The notes beneath the pieces are model-generated. The model was given only the letters and a program-made list of their open reading frames with translations, was not told the origin of the DNA and did no database searches. Source: 70-18 sp041691815 (GTDB lineage Bacteria; Pseudomonadota; Alphaproteobacteria; Acetobacterales; Acetobacteraceae). Taken from it: 64,000 nucleotides of DNA. This document shows, piece by piece, positions 48,675 to 58,171 of the stretch (its first letter is position 1; each line of letters begins with the position of its first letter). The position numbers were made by a program, and so were the translations under genes. Location of the stretch: positions 46,397 through 110,396 of the forward strand of contig JBEPTZ010000001.1 in assembly GCA_041691815.1 (NCBI GenBank), in the 5' to 3' direction.

Positions 48675-49759
48675 CCGTCGATGCGCAGAAGCTGCACCCC
48701 GGCCGGCGGCAATTGCAGGCAGACCGCCTCGCCAACCGCGTAGAGCCGCCCGGACACCGGATTCGCCTGCACCACCTGCATCGTCTGGCCGTTGCAGCGG
48801 ACCACGTATTCGGCCTTGGCGCCGAGATAGACGCGGCTTTCCACCACCCCGTCCAGGCCATGCCCGGCTGCCGCGAACGCCAGCGACTCCGGTCGCACCA
48901 CCGCCTCGACCGTCTGACCGACCGCAAACTCCTGCGCCGTCGCGAGCTGCCAGCGGAACCCCGCCACGTCCAGAATCACCGCGCCCGATTCGGCGCCCGC
49001 CACCGTGGCGCGGACCATGTTGGTGCTGCCGAGAAACCCGGCGACGAAATGCGACGCCGGGCGCTGATACAGGTCCTCGGCGGTGCCGACCTGGGCGATC
49101 CGCCCGCCCTGCATGATGGCGATCCGGTGGCTGACCGCCATCGCCTCCTCCTGGTCATGGGTGACGTAGATGGTGGTGATCGCCAGTTCGGCCTGCAATC
49201 GGGCGATCTCGGTGCGCATCTGCACCCGCAACTGGGCGTCGAGATTGGACAGCGGCTCGTCGAACAGCAGTACCCGCGGCTTCACCGCGATCGCCCGCGC
49301 CAGCGCCACGCGCTGCTGCTGACCGCCGGACAACTCGGCGATCATCCGGTCGCCCATCCCCTGCAAGCCGACCTGCAGCAGCCCTTCGGCCACCCGTGCG
49401 CCGATCTCGGCCGCATTGCGCCGCTTCACCCGCAGCCCATAGGCAACATTCTCGAACACCGACAGATGCGGAAACAGCGCGTAGTTCTGGAACACGAAGC
49501 CGATATCGCGCTGATTGGCCGCAAGATCGGTCACATCCTCGGCGCCGAACAGGATGCGCCCGGCCGAGGGCGGCTGGAACCCGGCGATCATCCGCAGCGT
49601 GGTGGTCTTGCCGCAGCCGGACGGCCCCAGCAGGGTCAGAAACTCGCCCGGCTGGATATCGAGATCGAGCGCCTCGACCGCCGTCACATCGCCCCGCCGC
49701 TCATGGTGGAACACCGCCGACAGCCCCATCAGGCGGATTTCCAGTGATCGTTCTGCCAT
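48671..49759 (-). CDS. ABC transporter ATPase of the FbpC/PotA type
   Basis: 362 residues: Walker A GPSGCGKT, Q-loop FVFQNYALFPHL, signature LSGGQQQR, Walker B VLLFDEPLSNLD, H-loop YVTHDQEEAM, and a C-terminal TOBE regulatory domain (about 285-362) typical of iron, polyamine and sugar ATPases. It follows the permease by 5 bp; the three genes form an SBP-permease-ATPase operon. Confidence 0.93.
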   Translation of the reverse strand: MAERSLEIRLMGLSAVFHHERRGDVTAVEALDLDIQPGEFLTLLGPSGCGKTTTLRMIAGFQPPSAGRILFGAEDVTDLAANQRDIGFVFQNYALFPHLSVFENVAYGLRVKRRNAAEIGARVAEGLLQVGLQGMGDRMIAELSGGQQQRVALARAIAVKPRVLLFDEPLSNLDAQLRVQMRTEIARLQAELAITTIYVTHDQEEAMAVSHRIAIMQGGRIAQVGTAEDLYQRPASHFVAGFLGSTNMVRATVAGAESGAVILDVAGFRWQLATAQEFAVGQTVEAVVRPESLAFAAAGHGLDGVVESRVYLGAKAEYVVRCNGQTMQVVQANPVSGRLYAVGEAVCLQLPPAGVQLLRIDG

Positions 49760-49764
49760 CCGCG

Positions 49765-51468
49765 TCAGGCCCCGATGCTATCGACGCGCAAGGTCGGCGC
49801 GGTCAGGCGCTTCAGCGCCAGGTTCAGCAGGCTGGTCACCACCAGCACCACGGCGATGACGAACACCGAGAACGCCGCCGCCGGGCCGAGCGCCACCTCG
49901 GTCATGTTCTCCAGGATCTTCACGGTGATCAGCGTCCAGTTGATCGACACCAGGAAGATGGTGGCGCTGATCGCGGTCATCGAGCGGATGAACACCACGC
50001 CGAGCCCGGCGAAGAACGCCGGCAGAATCAGCGGCAGCATCACCCGGCGGAAGGTGGTGAGGTTGCTGGCGCCGAGGCTGGCCGAAGCCTCCTCCATGCT
50101 GCGGTCGATCTGTTGCAACAGGGCGATGGTGGTGCGGATGCCGGTCGGGCTGTAGCGGAACACGTAGCAGGCGATCAGGATGGTCGCGGTGCCGGTCAGC
50201 TCCAGCGGCTTGTCGTTGAACGCCAGCAGATAGGCGATGCCGACGATGGTGCCGGGCAGCGCGTAGTTCAGCATGCTGATCACTTCCATCGCCCGCCGGC
50301 CGCGAATCCGCGTGCGCCCGACCAGATAGCCGACGATGATGCCGTACAGCCCGCCCAGCGGCATGCCGATCAGGGCGATGATCAGCGTGTCCTCGATCGC
50401 CGGCAGCCCCTCGGTGAAGATCACATGGTAATGTTCCAGCGTCAGCGTGGAATTGGCGCCGAACGCCATCACGATCGAGGCGTAGAACAGCAGCAGGTAG
50501 AAATAGACGATCAAAACGGTCATCGCCACGCAGCCGAAGATCAGCAGGATGCGGGCGGTCATCGAAACGGTGTCGCGCCGCGATGCCGTCGCCGCCTTGC
50601 CGGTCACCGTCACATACGAGCGGTCGCCGATGAAGCGTTCCTGCGCGTAGTAGACCAGCCCGGCCGGCACCAGCAGCAGCAGCGACAGGATGGCGCCGCC
50701 CTGCAGGTCGAACATGCCGGTGATCTGCAGATAGGCCTCGGTCGGCAGCACCGAGAAATCGCTGCCGGACAGGATCAGCGGGGTGGCGAAATCGGCCAGC
50801 GAGAAGCCGAACAGCAGCAGGAACGCATTGGCCAGCGCCGGCCTGATCAGCGGCAGGGTGACGGTGCGGAAGGCATGCCAGCGCGAGCCGCCGAGGCTGA
50901 ACGACGCCTCCTCGAAACTGCTGCTGATCGAGGCCAGCATCGGCCGCAGCGCCAGGTAGGCGATCGGAAAATAGGTGATCGTCTCGGCCGCGAAGGTGCT
51001 GGTCAGCCCATACACCTGCACATTCTTGAGCCCGAGCAGGTCGTAGGTGATCAGCCCGCGCGGCCCGAACGAGAACACGAAGGCGATCGAGGTGGTGAAC
51101 GGAGGCGAGATCAGCGGCAGCAGCGTCGCCAGATCGATCAGCTTGGCCGCCCGCCTGCCCAGATTGGCCCGCTCCGCGGCCAGCGCGAACATCAGCCCGA
51201 TCAGCGTGCCGGCGACGCCGACCAGCAGCGCCAGTTCCAGGCTGTTGCGCAAGGCGCGCAGCGTGTTGGAGTTGGTGATGGTGGCGATCAGCGGCGCCAG
51301 CCGCACGTGCCCGTCGGTCTCGAAGGCGCGCAGCAGCAGCATCACCAGCGGGTAGATGACGAACACCAGCAGCAGCAGCCACAGCACCGCCAACCCGGCG
51401 GTGCTGGCCAGCCGACCCAAGCGTGGCCCGCTGCCTAGCGAGCGGGCCGCCGCCGCATCAGCCGGCAT
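49765..51468 (-). CDS. ABC transporter permease with two fused permease domains (FbpB/AfuB-like)
   Basis: A 567-residue inner-membrane protein containing two complete binding-protein-dependent permease units (about 30-280 and 300-560). Each has an EAA loop: SSFEEASFSLGGSRWHAFRTV and SMEEASASLGASNLTTFRRV. Such double permeases serve ferric iron, aminoethylphosphonate and related transporters. The start overlaps the binding-protein stop by 11 bp. Confidence 0.93.
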   Translation of the reverse strand: MPADAAAARSLGSGPRLGRLASTAGLAVLWLLLLVFVIYPLVMLLLRAFETDGHVRLAPLIATITNSNTLRALRNSLELALLVGVAGTLIGLMFALAAERANLGRRAAKLIDLATLLPLISPPFTTSIAFVFSFGPRGLITYDLLGLKNVQVYGLTSTFAAETITYFPIAYLALRPMLASISSSFEEASFSLGGSRWHAFRTVTLPLIRPALANAFLLLFGFSLADFATPLILSGSDFSVLPTEAYLQITGMFDLQGGAILSLLLLVPAGLVYYAQERFIGDRSYVTVTGKAATASRRDTVSMTARILLIFGCVAMTVLIVYFYLLLFYASIVMAFGANSTLTLEHYHVIFTEGLPAIEDTLIIALIGMPLGGLYGIIVGYLVGRTRIRGRRAMEVISMLNYALPGTIVGIAYLLAFNDKPLELTGTATILIACYVFRYSPTGIRTTIALLQQIDRSMEEASASLGASNLTTFRRVMLPLILPAFFAGLGVVFIRSMTAISATIFLVSINWTLITVKILENMTEVALGPAAAFSVFVIAVVLVVTSLLNLALKRLTAPTLRVDSIGA

Positions 51469-52486
51469 TGAGCACTTCGGCCACCCAGCGATCGACGATC
51501 CGCTTGCGGTTCGCCCCGGCCCATTTGTCGTCGATCGGGATGATATGCGCGGCCTTGAGGATATCGGCCAGCGCCGGGTCCGCCTGCACCTTCGGGTTGG
51601 CCGGCAGGAAGTTGATCTTGGCCGGCGCCAGCAGCGACTGCATCGCCGGGCTGGTCGCCCAGTCGATCAGCTTCTTCGACGCCTCGACATTCTTGCCGCC
51701 CTTGACCAGGCCGATGCATTCCGCCGCCGAGCCGATGCCCTCCTTGGGGAAGGAAATCTGGATGTCGTAGCCCTTCTGCCGGGTGAACAGCGCATCGACG
51801 ATGAAGAAGATGCCGCCGGCCGCCTGGCCCAGCCCGGTCGGCACGGTGCCGCCGCCGCCGCTCTTGGTGAACGCCTGGATGTTCTTGCGCAGCTTCTTCA
51901 TGTAGGCGAAGGCGGCGTCCTCGTCGCGGTTATGCACCTGCAGGATCGAGAAGATGCGGGTCACCGCGGTGCCCGAGGTGCGGGCATCGGCCATCTGCAG
52001 CATGCTCTTATAGGCCGGGTCGAGCAGGTCGTCCCACGAGGCCGGCGGCTTCAGGTTGTGGTCCTTGAGGAACTGGCTGTTGGTCATGAACACCAGCGGA
52101 TCATCGGCAATCGCCGTCCACATCCCCTGCGTGCTCTTGAACCGCGCCGGCAGCTCGGCCGCACTCGGCGACGTGTAGGGCGCGAAAATCCCCTGGTCCT
52201 CGCCGGCGGTGAAGGTCTCCACCGGTCCGCCGAACAGCAGATCGACCTGCGGATTGCCCTTCTCGGCGATCAGCCGGGCCAGCGCCTCGCCCGACGAGAA
52301 GCGGATGAAATTGACATGGATGCCGGTCTGTTTCTCGAACGCCTGCAGCATCGGCCGGGCATAGTTCTCCGGCCAGATCGAATACGCCTTCAGGCTTTCC
52401 GCCGCCCGCGCCGAGCCGATCACAAACGGCGCCGCCAGGGCACCGAGCAGCACGCCGCGCCGGTCCATCTTCACCATCTTGTTCAT
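51458..52486 (-). CDS. ABC transporter substrate-binding protein, ferric iron-type family (AfuA/FbpA-like)
   Basis: About 342 residues. The N-terminus MDRRGVLLGALAAPFVIGSARA is a likely Tat signal. The body (FEKQTGIHVNFIRFSSGEALARLIAEKGNPQVDLLFGG) matches extracellular solute-binding family 1 members near AfuA. I do not see the consecutive Tyr pair that binds Fe3+ in FbpA, so the ligand may differ. ATG 52486 was chosen because GGGGTGG is about 10 bases upstream; ATG 52492 and GTG 52498 are alternatives. An A/T-rich stretch at 52544-52566 upstream is a candidate operator, without an assigned regulator. Confidence 0.85.
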   Translation of the reverse strand: MNKMVKMDRRGVLLGALAAPFVIGSARAAESLKAYSIWPENYARPMLQAFEKQTGIHVNFIRFSSGEALARLIAEKGNPQVDLLFGGPVETFTAGEDQGIFAPYTSPSAAELPARFKSTQGMWTAIADDPLVFMTNSQFLKDHNLKPPASWDDLLDPAYKSMLQMADARTSGTAVTRIFSILQVHNRDEDAAFAYMKKLRKNIQAFTKSGGGGTVPTGLGQAAGGIFFIVDALFTRQKGYDIQISFPKEGIGSAAECIGLVKGGKNVEASKKLIDWATSPAMQSLLAPAKINFLPANPKVQADPALADILKAAHIIPIDDKWAGANRKRIVDRWVAEVLNAG

Positions 52487-52606
52487 TTGCATTTCCACCC
52501 CGAATTGAATGTCACAGGCGCCGCTATGCGTTCATAAGGCGCGTGCAAATGACCATAATTGTTTTTCGACCGCCCGCAATGCCGGCGCCGGCGCTCCGCT
52601 GGCCGC

Positions 52607-52810
52607 TTAATGCTTAACCAGAGATAGCAGCAGCACGAACAGCACGATGGTCACGCCCTGCATGATCACCCGCCATTGCATCAGCTTGTTCGAGCGTTTG
52701 CCGTCCGGCGAGCCCTTGGCCACGCCGATCAGCCCGGCCAGCAGCACACCCAGCGTTCCCGCCATGGAAAGCGCCACCAGGATGGTGAGGATCGTGATCA
52801 TCGGTGACAT
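52607..52810 (-). CDS. HIG1-type twin transmembrane small protein
   Basis: 67 residues with two membrane helices (MITILTILVALSMAGTLGVLLAGL and MQGVTIVLFVLLLSLV) joined by a charged loop. SNKLMQWRVIMQGVTIVLF matches the core of the HIG1 (hypoxia-induced) domain, R-x3-Q near the second helix. Mitochondrial relatives bind respiratory supercomplexes and cytochrome oxidase; alphaproteobacterial members are usually annotated only as twin transmembrane proteins. Stands alone between the transporter operon and a repeat-rich spacer. Confidence 0.75.
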   Translation of the reverse strand: MSPMITILTILVALSMAGTLGVLLAGLIGVAKGSPDGKRSNKLMQWRVIMQGVTIVLFVLLLSLVKH

Positions 52811-52983
52811 CTAGGCGCATTCCGCGCCGTTGTGCACCCCTGGCTGATTCGATTCCGGCCGCCGCCGCGCAGCGATGGCGGCGGCCGATGCGGATCACCC
52901 CCTGGCGGCGGCCGCAGCAGCATACCCCGGCCCACCCGGGGCGGTCGAGCGCGATGACCGCAGGCGGAATCACCCGGAGGTCT

Positions 52984-53116
52984 GAATCACGCGACAAAAC
53001 AACGAGCTGGAGAGCGATGCCTTCGCCTGCCAGAAGGCATCGCTCTCTAGAGCGTGATCGTTGCAGGTGGAGCCGCCGGAAACGTGAATCACGCGATCAA
53101 ACAAGAAGCTAGAGCG
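52984..53116. repeat. Pair of imperfect direct repeats, about 32 bp each
   Basis: GAATCACGCGACAAAACAA followed by CGAGCTGGAGAGCG (52984-53016) recurs as GAATCACGCGATCAAACAA followed by GAAGCTAGAGCG (53086-53116). Each copy leads directly into a hairpin arm. A shorter inverted pair, GCGTGAT/ATCACGC (53052-53058 and 53088-53094), links them. Probably two units of one genome-wide intergenic repeat family. Confidence 0.75.
53010..53047. repeat. Perfect 15-bp inverted repeat (hairpin)
   Basis: GAGAGCGATGCCTTC (53010-53024) pairs completely with GAAGGCATCGCTCTC (53033-53047) around an 8-base loop. No T-tract follows, so it is not a classical terminator; it is part of the repeat cluster. Confidence 0.9.
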
Positions 53117-53152
53117 TGTCCGGTGATTCTATCATCACCGGACACGCTCTAG
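53109..53152. repeat. Perfect 19-bp inverted repeat containing a stop codon
   Basis: CTAGAGCGTGTCCGGTGAT (53109-53127) pairs completely with ATCACCGGACACGCTCTAG (53134-53152) around the loop TCTATC. The TAG of the minus-strand gene (53149-53151) is inside the stem, so any transcript of that gene ends in this structure. It may block read-through or exonuclease attack. Confidence 0.9.
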
Positions 53153-54108
53153 ACGCGCTGAACCGAGAGGAACAGCGGCTGGATATAGTTGGCTGCGCCA
53201 TCAGCGAAGTTGAGTTCGGCATAGGCGCCGCCGCCATGGGCATAGGCCTGCAACGTGCCATTTACGGTGACGATCACCGGGTCGCCGCCGCGCAGCTGGG
53301 TGGTATAGTCGGGGAAAAAGGTGCGGTCGAAATTGGTCACCTCCTCGGTATTGTCCTTCTCGACGTCAAGCAGGGTCGGCGCATCCTGCCAGCCGATGTC
53401 GAAATACTGGTGCGCGTTCATCCGCACGGTCAGCCGCACCCCGGCGTCGCGGCAGTTCCACCAGCTATCGTCGCAGCGCAGCACGTAGAAGCCATGAAAC
53501 CCGAGGATCGCAACCATTTCGTAGGTGCCGGTATCGGCCGGGGTGAAGGTGAAATGGCTGGAGAACTGTGGATACGGGGTTTGGCGGTTGTCCCAGCACA
53601 ACGCGTTCGGGTAGTGCTCGGAGTCCTTGATGCGGATCAGCGTCGGGTCATCGGGCAGCACCCAACCACTGTCGATCGGGCCATCGACCCAGGGCTGGTC
53701 GTAGCTGATGCCGGCGAGCTTCGCCTTGTCATTGGCGAATATCGAGGAGGCGACACTTGGCAGCACCATCTGGCCGGATGCGGCCGATAGCTCGGCGTGC
53801 AGCGCTGCGGCGCGCAGGTCGGCCGCGCGCATCGAATGACGATCAGCACTTTTCGGGCGGAATTCGGCGAGGAAGGATTTCAGTTCCGCCTCCTGCGCGC
53901 GGTTGTCCTTCTCCAATCCGGCATCGAATTTCTTGAGGTCGATGCCGATCGCGGCGACGAAATCGTGCCGACGCTTCTCGCGGGCGGCCTGGGTGGCGGC
54001 ATCGCGCTCGGCCCAGGATTTGGCGCGCAACACCTCATCGGCAAACGCCTGGAAGCGGGATTCGACGAGGCTGCGCAGGCGGCGTTCCGGCAGGTCGTGA
54101 GACATCAT
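53149..54108 (-). CDS. Uncharacterised protein with N-terminal helical and C-terminal beta-rich parts
   Basis: 319 residues, no family recognised. Residues about 5-85 are highly charged and helical (AKSWAERDAATQAAREKRR, LEKDNRAQEAELKSFLAEF), possibly a coiled coil. The rest looks beta-rich and aromatic (FHGFYVLRCDDSWWNC, FDRTFFPDYTTQLRGG, YAHGGGAYAELNFADG). There is no signal peptide or membrane helix. GATGATG gives two possible starts, 54108 and 54105. It is alone: 170 bp from trmJ-like and next to the repeat cluster, with its stop in a 19-bp stem. It could be a soluble or secreted structural protein; function unknown. Confidence 0.75.
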   Translation of the reverse strand: MMSHDLPERRLRSLVESRFQAFADEVLRAKSWAERDAATQAAREKRRHDFVAAIGIDLKKFDAGLEKDNRAQEAELKSFLAEFRPKSADRHSMRAADLRAAALHAELSAASGQMVLPSVASSIFANDKAKLAGISYDQPWVDGPIDSGWVLPDDPTLIRIKDSEHYPNALCWDNRQTPYPQFSSHFTFTPADTGTYEMVAILGFHGFYVLRCDDSWWNCRDAGVRLTVRMNAHQYFDIGWQDAPTLLDVEKDNTEEVTNFDRTFFPDYTTQLRGGDPVIVTVNGTLQAYAHGGGAYAELNFADGAANYIQPLFLSVQRV

Positions 54109-54280
54109 CGGACTGGCCCTTCGCTGGTGCCTGGCCTGATGCAAGCCGACAAAGCAGCCCCACGGGCGAGGCGAGCGCAGGACTCAGCGCCATCCCAACG
54201 CATTCGGCGACACTGCGCAACCGGCCTGGTATGCACATTGATGTGATGTAATGTAGCTCGGCGTGACTGGTTGTCGCGCC

Positions 54281-55066
54281 CTACTGCTCCACCCGCCCGC
54301 GCTGCCGGCGGCCCAGCGAGAGTTCGGTGACGATGCCGTGCAGGGTGCGCAGCTCCTGCTTCGTCACCTCGCCGCGCTGGAACAGATGGCGGATGTTGCG
54401 CACCATGCCGGCGCGCTTGGGCTGGTTGCGCAGAAAGCCGCAATCGTCGAGTTCGGCGACCAGATGGGTGAGGAAGTTCTCCAGCTCCGCCTTGGGCGCG
54501 ACCTCGGTCTCGTTGGTCATGAAGCTGCGGGAGGGCGTGGCATCGGCAGCGGTCCACCACTCATAGGCCATCACCATCACCGCCTGCGCCAGGTTCAGCG
54601 ACATGAAGCCGGGATTGAGCGGGAACCGCACCAGCATGTCGGCACAGGCCATGTCGTCATTGTCCAGCCCCGCCCGCTCCGGCCCGAACAGAAAGCCGCA
54701 GCGCAACGGCCGCGCACAGATCGCCCGCGCCTCATTGGCCGCCCCCCTGGCGGTCAGGATCGGCTTGATGATGTGGCGCGGCCGCGGGCAGGTGGCGAAC
54801 ACATGCTGCAAATCGGCCACCGCATCGGCGACGCTGTCATGCACCGTGGCGGCATCCAGCAGCCGGTCTGCCCCCGAGGCGGTGCGCCAGGCCCGCTCCT
54901 GCGGCCAGCCGTCGCGCGGGGCCACCAGGCGCAGATGGAACAGGCCGCCATTGGCCATCGCGCGCGCGACCGCGCCGACATTCTCGGCCAGTTGCGGGCG
55001 GACCAGAACGACAACCGGGGTGTTGCCGATGGGGTGGAGGTCGGCGCCGCCGTCGCGGCCGGTCAC
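54281..55066 (-). CDS. TrmH/SpoU-family RNA 2'-O-methyltransferase (TrmJ-like)
   Basis: 261 residues. SPOUT motifs: NTPVVVLVRPQLAENVGAVARA (motif 1), FLFGPERAGLDNDD (motif 2) and NPGFMSLNLAQAVMVMAYE (motif 3), plus a C-terminal helical extension (about 185-261) found in TrmJ, which methylates position 32 of tRNAs. The start is GTG 55066; a dispersed-element hairpin ends about 9 bases upstream, and its AAGAAGG arm seems to serve as the ribosome binding site. Confidence 0.9.
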   Translation of the reverse strand: MTGRDGGADLHPIGNTPVVVLVRPQLAENVGAVARAMANGGLFHLRLVAPRDGWPQERAWRTASGADRLLDAATVHDSVADAVADLQHVFATCPRPRHIIKPILTARGAANEARAICARPLRCGFLFGPERAGLDNDDMACADMLVRFPLNPGFMSLNLAQAVMVMAYEWWTAADATPSRSFMTNETEVAPKAELENFLTHLVAELDDCGFLRNQPKRAGMVRNIRHLFQRGEVTKQELRTLHGIVTELSLGRRQRGRVEQ

Positions 55067-55069
55067 GCG

Positions 55070-55129
55070 GGAAGGCCTTCTTTTTGTGAACAAAAAGAAG
55101 CAAAAAAACTTTTTGTTCCCTGGAGAGGC
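55070..55129. repeat. Half copy of the dispersed hairpin element (copy 7 of 9)
   Basis: Begins GGAAG (55070), then the hairpin CTTCTTTTTGTG/AACAAAAAGAAG, CAAAAAAACTTTTTG and a short CCCTGGAG remnant of the core. The right hairpin is absent. It lies between the cysS stop (55137) and the trmJ-like start (55066). Confidence 0.87.
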
Positions 55130-55136
55130 GGCATCG

Positions 55137-56471
<1,335 letters not shown>

Positions 56472-56584
56472 GAGGCTTCCACCGTGTGAGCCTCCGATTT
56501 TCCGCCAGATGCGCCCCGGAATCAACGCTCACCGACGCAGGGCGGATATTGACAGGCCAGGGGTGGCGTGGTCTCGCGCCGGCC

Positions 56585-57559
56585 ATGAGCGCGCCCTCTC
56601 CGCCATCCCGCATCAATCTCGGCCTGCTGGCGCTGGGCCTCGGCGGCGCGCTGGTCATCGCCCTGGTCGCCTGGCTCGGCGCGCGGGCGATCGAGCAGGA
56701 GGTGCTGGCCGCCCTCTGGGTGCTGCCGCTGACCCTCGTCCTGCACGCGATACAGACCTACCTCTCCGCGCTCGCCTGGCGCCTCGCCACCGGCCAGCCC
56801 GGCCCCGGCATCGGCCGCTACGTGCTGGTGCGCTGGGTGCGCGAGGCGGTCAACTCCATGCTGCCGGTGGCGCAGATGGGCGGCAACGTGGTCGGCGTCC
56901 GCCTGCTGGCACAAAACGGCGTGCCACCCGCGCGCGGCGGCGCCGGCGTCACGCTGGACATGACGGTGGAGGCGATAACCCAGTTCCTCTTCACCCTGGC
57001 CGGCATCGCCGCCCTGGCGGCCATCAGCCCCGACCGCAGCTGGGCACCCTGGGCCGAAGGCTTCGTCGCCCTCTCGGTGCTCGCCCTGGCCGGCTTCGTG
57101 CTGGCCCAGCGCGTCGGCCTGATGAGCCTGATCGAGGCCGCCGCCGACCGCATCCCGTTCCTGCCAAAAGGCCTCCTGCACGGCCTGCAAGCCGAATGGC
57201 AGCGCCTGCAGGCCGACCGCCCCGCCCTGCTGCGCGCCACCCTGCTGCACATGCTGGCCTGGCTGCTGGGGATCGTTGAAACCTGGCTGGCGCTCGGCGC
57301 GATGGGCCACACCCCAACCTTGGCGGCCGCTCTGGTGGTGGACAGCCTCGGCATGGCTGCCCGCAGCGCCGGCTTCGCGATCCCGGGCGCCCTCGGCGTG
57401 CAGGAAGCCGGCTTCATCCTGGCCGCCGGAATGGTCGGCCAGCCACCCGAGGCGGCGATCGCGCTGTCGATGCTGAAACGGGCACGAGAACTGGTGGTGG
57501 GAGTAACAGGGCTTGCGGTGTGGCAATGGATGGAAGGGCGAAGGTTAGCCAGGAGGTAA
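56585..57559 (+). CDS. Lysylphosphatidylglycerol synthase-like flippase-domain membrane protein (HpnL-like)
   Basis: A 324-residue protein with about seven hydrophobic helices and the LPG_synthase_TM (UPF0104) pattern: REAVNSMLPVAQMGGNVVGVRLL, LDMTVEAITQFLFTLAGI, DSLGMAARSAGFAIPGALGVQEAGF and SMLKRARELVVG. It matches the subgroup called HpnL in hopanoid gene sets. A second hopanoid-associated gene (HpnG-like) is 6 kb away. The ATG at 56585 (MSAPSPPSRI) is divergent from cysS. Confidence 0.75.
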   Translation: MSAPSPPSRINLGLLALGLGGALVIALVAWLGARAIEQEVLAALWVLPLTLVLHAIQTYLSALAWRLATGQPGPGIGRYVLVRWVREAVNSMLPVAQMGGNVVGVRLLAQNGVPPARGGAGVTLDMTVEAITQFLFTLAGIAALAAISPDRSWAPWAEGFVALSVLALAGFVLAQRVGLMSLIEAAADRIPFLPKGLLHGLQAEWQRLQADRPALLRATLLHMLAWLLGIVETWLALGAMGHTPTLAAALVVDSLGMAARSAGFAIPGALGVQEAGFILAAGMVGQPPEAAIALSMLKRARELVVGVTGLAVWQWMEGRRLARR

Positions 57560-57685
57560 GGCCTTCTTTTTGTGAACAAAAAGAAGCAAAAAAACTTTTC
57601 ACCCATTTTGGAGACTCCGGAGTCTCCGCCACTCAGCCGTCGCAAGGCGGATGAAAGTTTTTTGGTTTTTTTTTCAAAAAAACCC
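57560..57685. repeat. Full dispersed hairpin element (copy 8 of 9), between convergent genes
   Basis: Fills the gap between the TAA of the HpnL-like gene (57557-57559) and the TAA of tadA (57686-57688). It contains the CTTCTTTTTGTG/AACAAAAAGAAG hairpin, CAAAAAAACTTTTCACC, the perfect 18-base palindrome GGAGACTCCGGAGTCTCC, GGATGAAAGTTTTTTGG and a right hairpin GGTTTTTTTTTC/AAAAAAACC. Confidence 0.92.
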
Positions 57686-58126
57686 TTACCTTAACTTGCT
57701 GAAAAACTCCCTTAACAACTCCGCCCCCTCCGTCTCCCTGACTCCCCCAACCACCTCCGGCCGATGCAGGCAATTCGGCTGCGCGAACAGCCGTGCCCCA
57801 TGCTCCACCCCGCCGCCCTTCGGATCATAGGCGCCAAACACCAGCCGCCGGATGCGGAAATGGCTGCACGCCGCCGCGCACATCGGGCACGGCTCCAGCG
57901 TGACGAACAGGTCGCACCCCACCAGCCGCGGCGAGCCCAGCCGCGCCGCCGCCTGCCGCAGTGCCAGCAACTCCGCGTGGGCAGAGGCGTCGCGGTCGCC
58001 CTCCACCCGATTGCCGGCCCGCGCCAGCACCGCGCCATCCGGCCCCAGCACCACGGCGCCCACCGGCACCTCGGCACGCGCGGCGGCGGCGCGGGCCTCA
58101 TTGAGCGCGATCTGCATCGGGTCCAT
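57686..58126 (-). CDS. tadA: tRNA-specific adenosine deaminase TadA
   Basis: A 146-residue zinc deaminase converting A34 to inosine in tRNA-Arg(ACG). His50-Ala-Glu52 (SAHAELLAL) and Pro79-Cys80-x2-Cys83 (LEPCPMCAAA) form the catalytic site. FGAYDPKGGGVEHG is typical of TadA. AAGGAG lies 6 bases before the ATG. Essential in most bacteria. Confidence 0.95.
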   Translation of the reverse strand: MDPMQIALNEARAAAARAEVPVGAVVLGPDGAVLARAGNRVEGDRDASAHAELLALRQAAARLGSPRLVGCDLFVTLEPCPMCAAACSHFRIRRLVFGAYDPKGGGVEHGARLFAQPNCLHRPEVVGGVRETEGAELLREFFSKLR

Positions 58127-58171
58127 CGAGTCTCCTTGCGGCGCAGGCCATCGCCGGGGTAGCAACCGGGC

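Larger units (their letters stand above)
52811..53148. other. Repeat-rich intergenic region (338 bp)
   Basis: No gene is visible. The left half (52811-52980) is G/C-rich without recognised signals. The right half holds two direct repeats (near 52984 and 53086) and two strong hairpins (53010-53047 and 53109-53152), described separately. The layout resembles the dispersed palindromic repeats of alphaproteobacteria. Confidence 0.75.

Noticed and set aside
52544..52566. Fur/Irr-type iron operator before the AfuA-like gene
   Set aside because: The A/T-rich stretch shows no clear consensus repeat for Fur, Irr or RirA, so it is mentioned only as a candidate site in the gene entry.
53010..53152. CRISPR array or tRNA gene in the repeat cluster
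   Set aside because: Only two imperfect repeats with differing spacing and hairpins inside; no cas genes and no cloverleaf or T-loop sequence.
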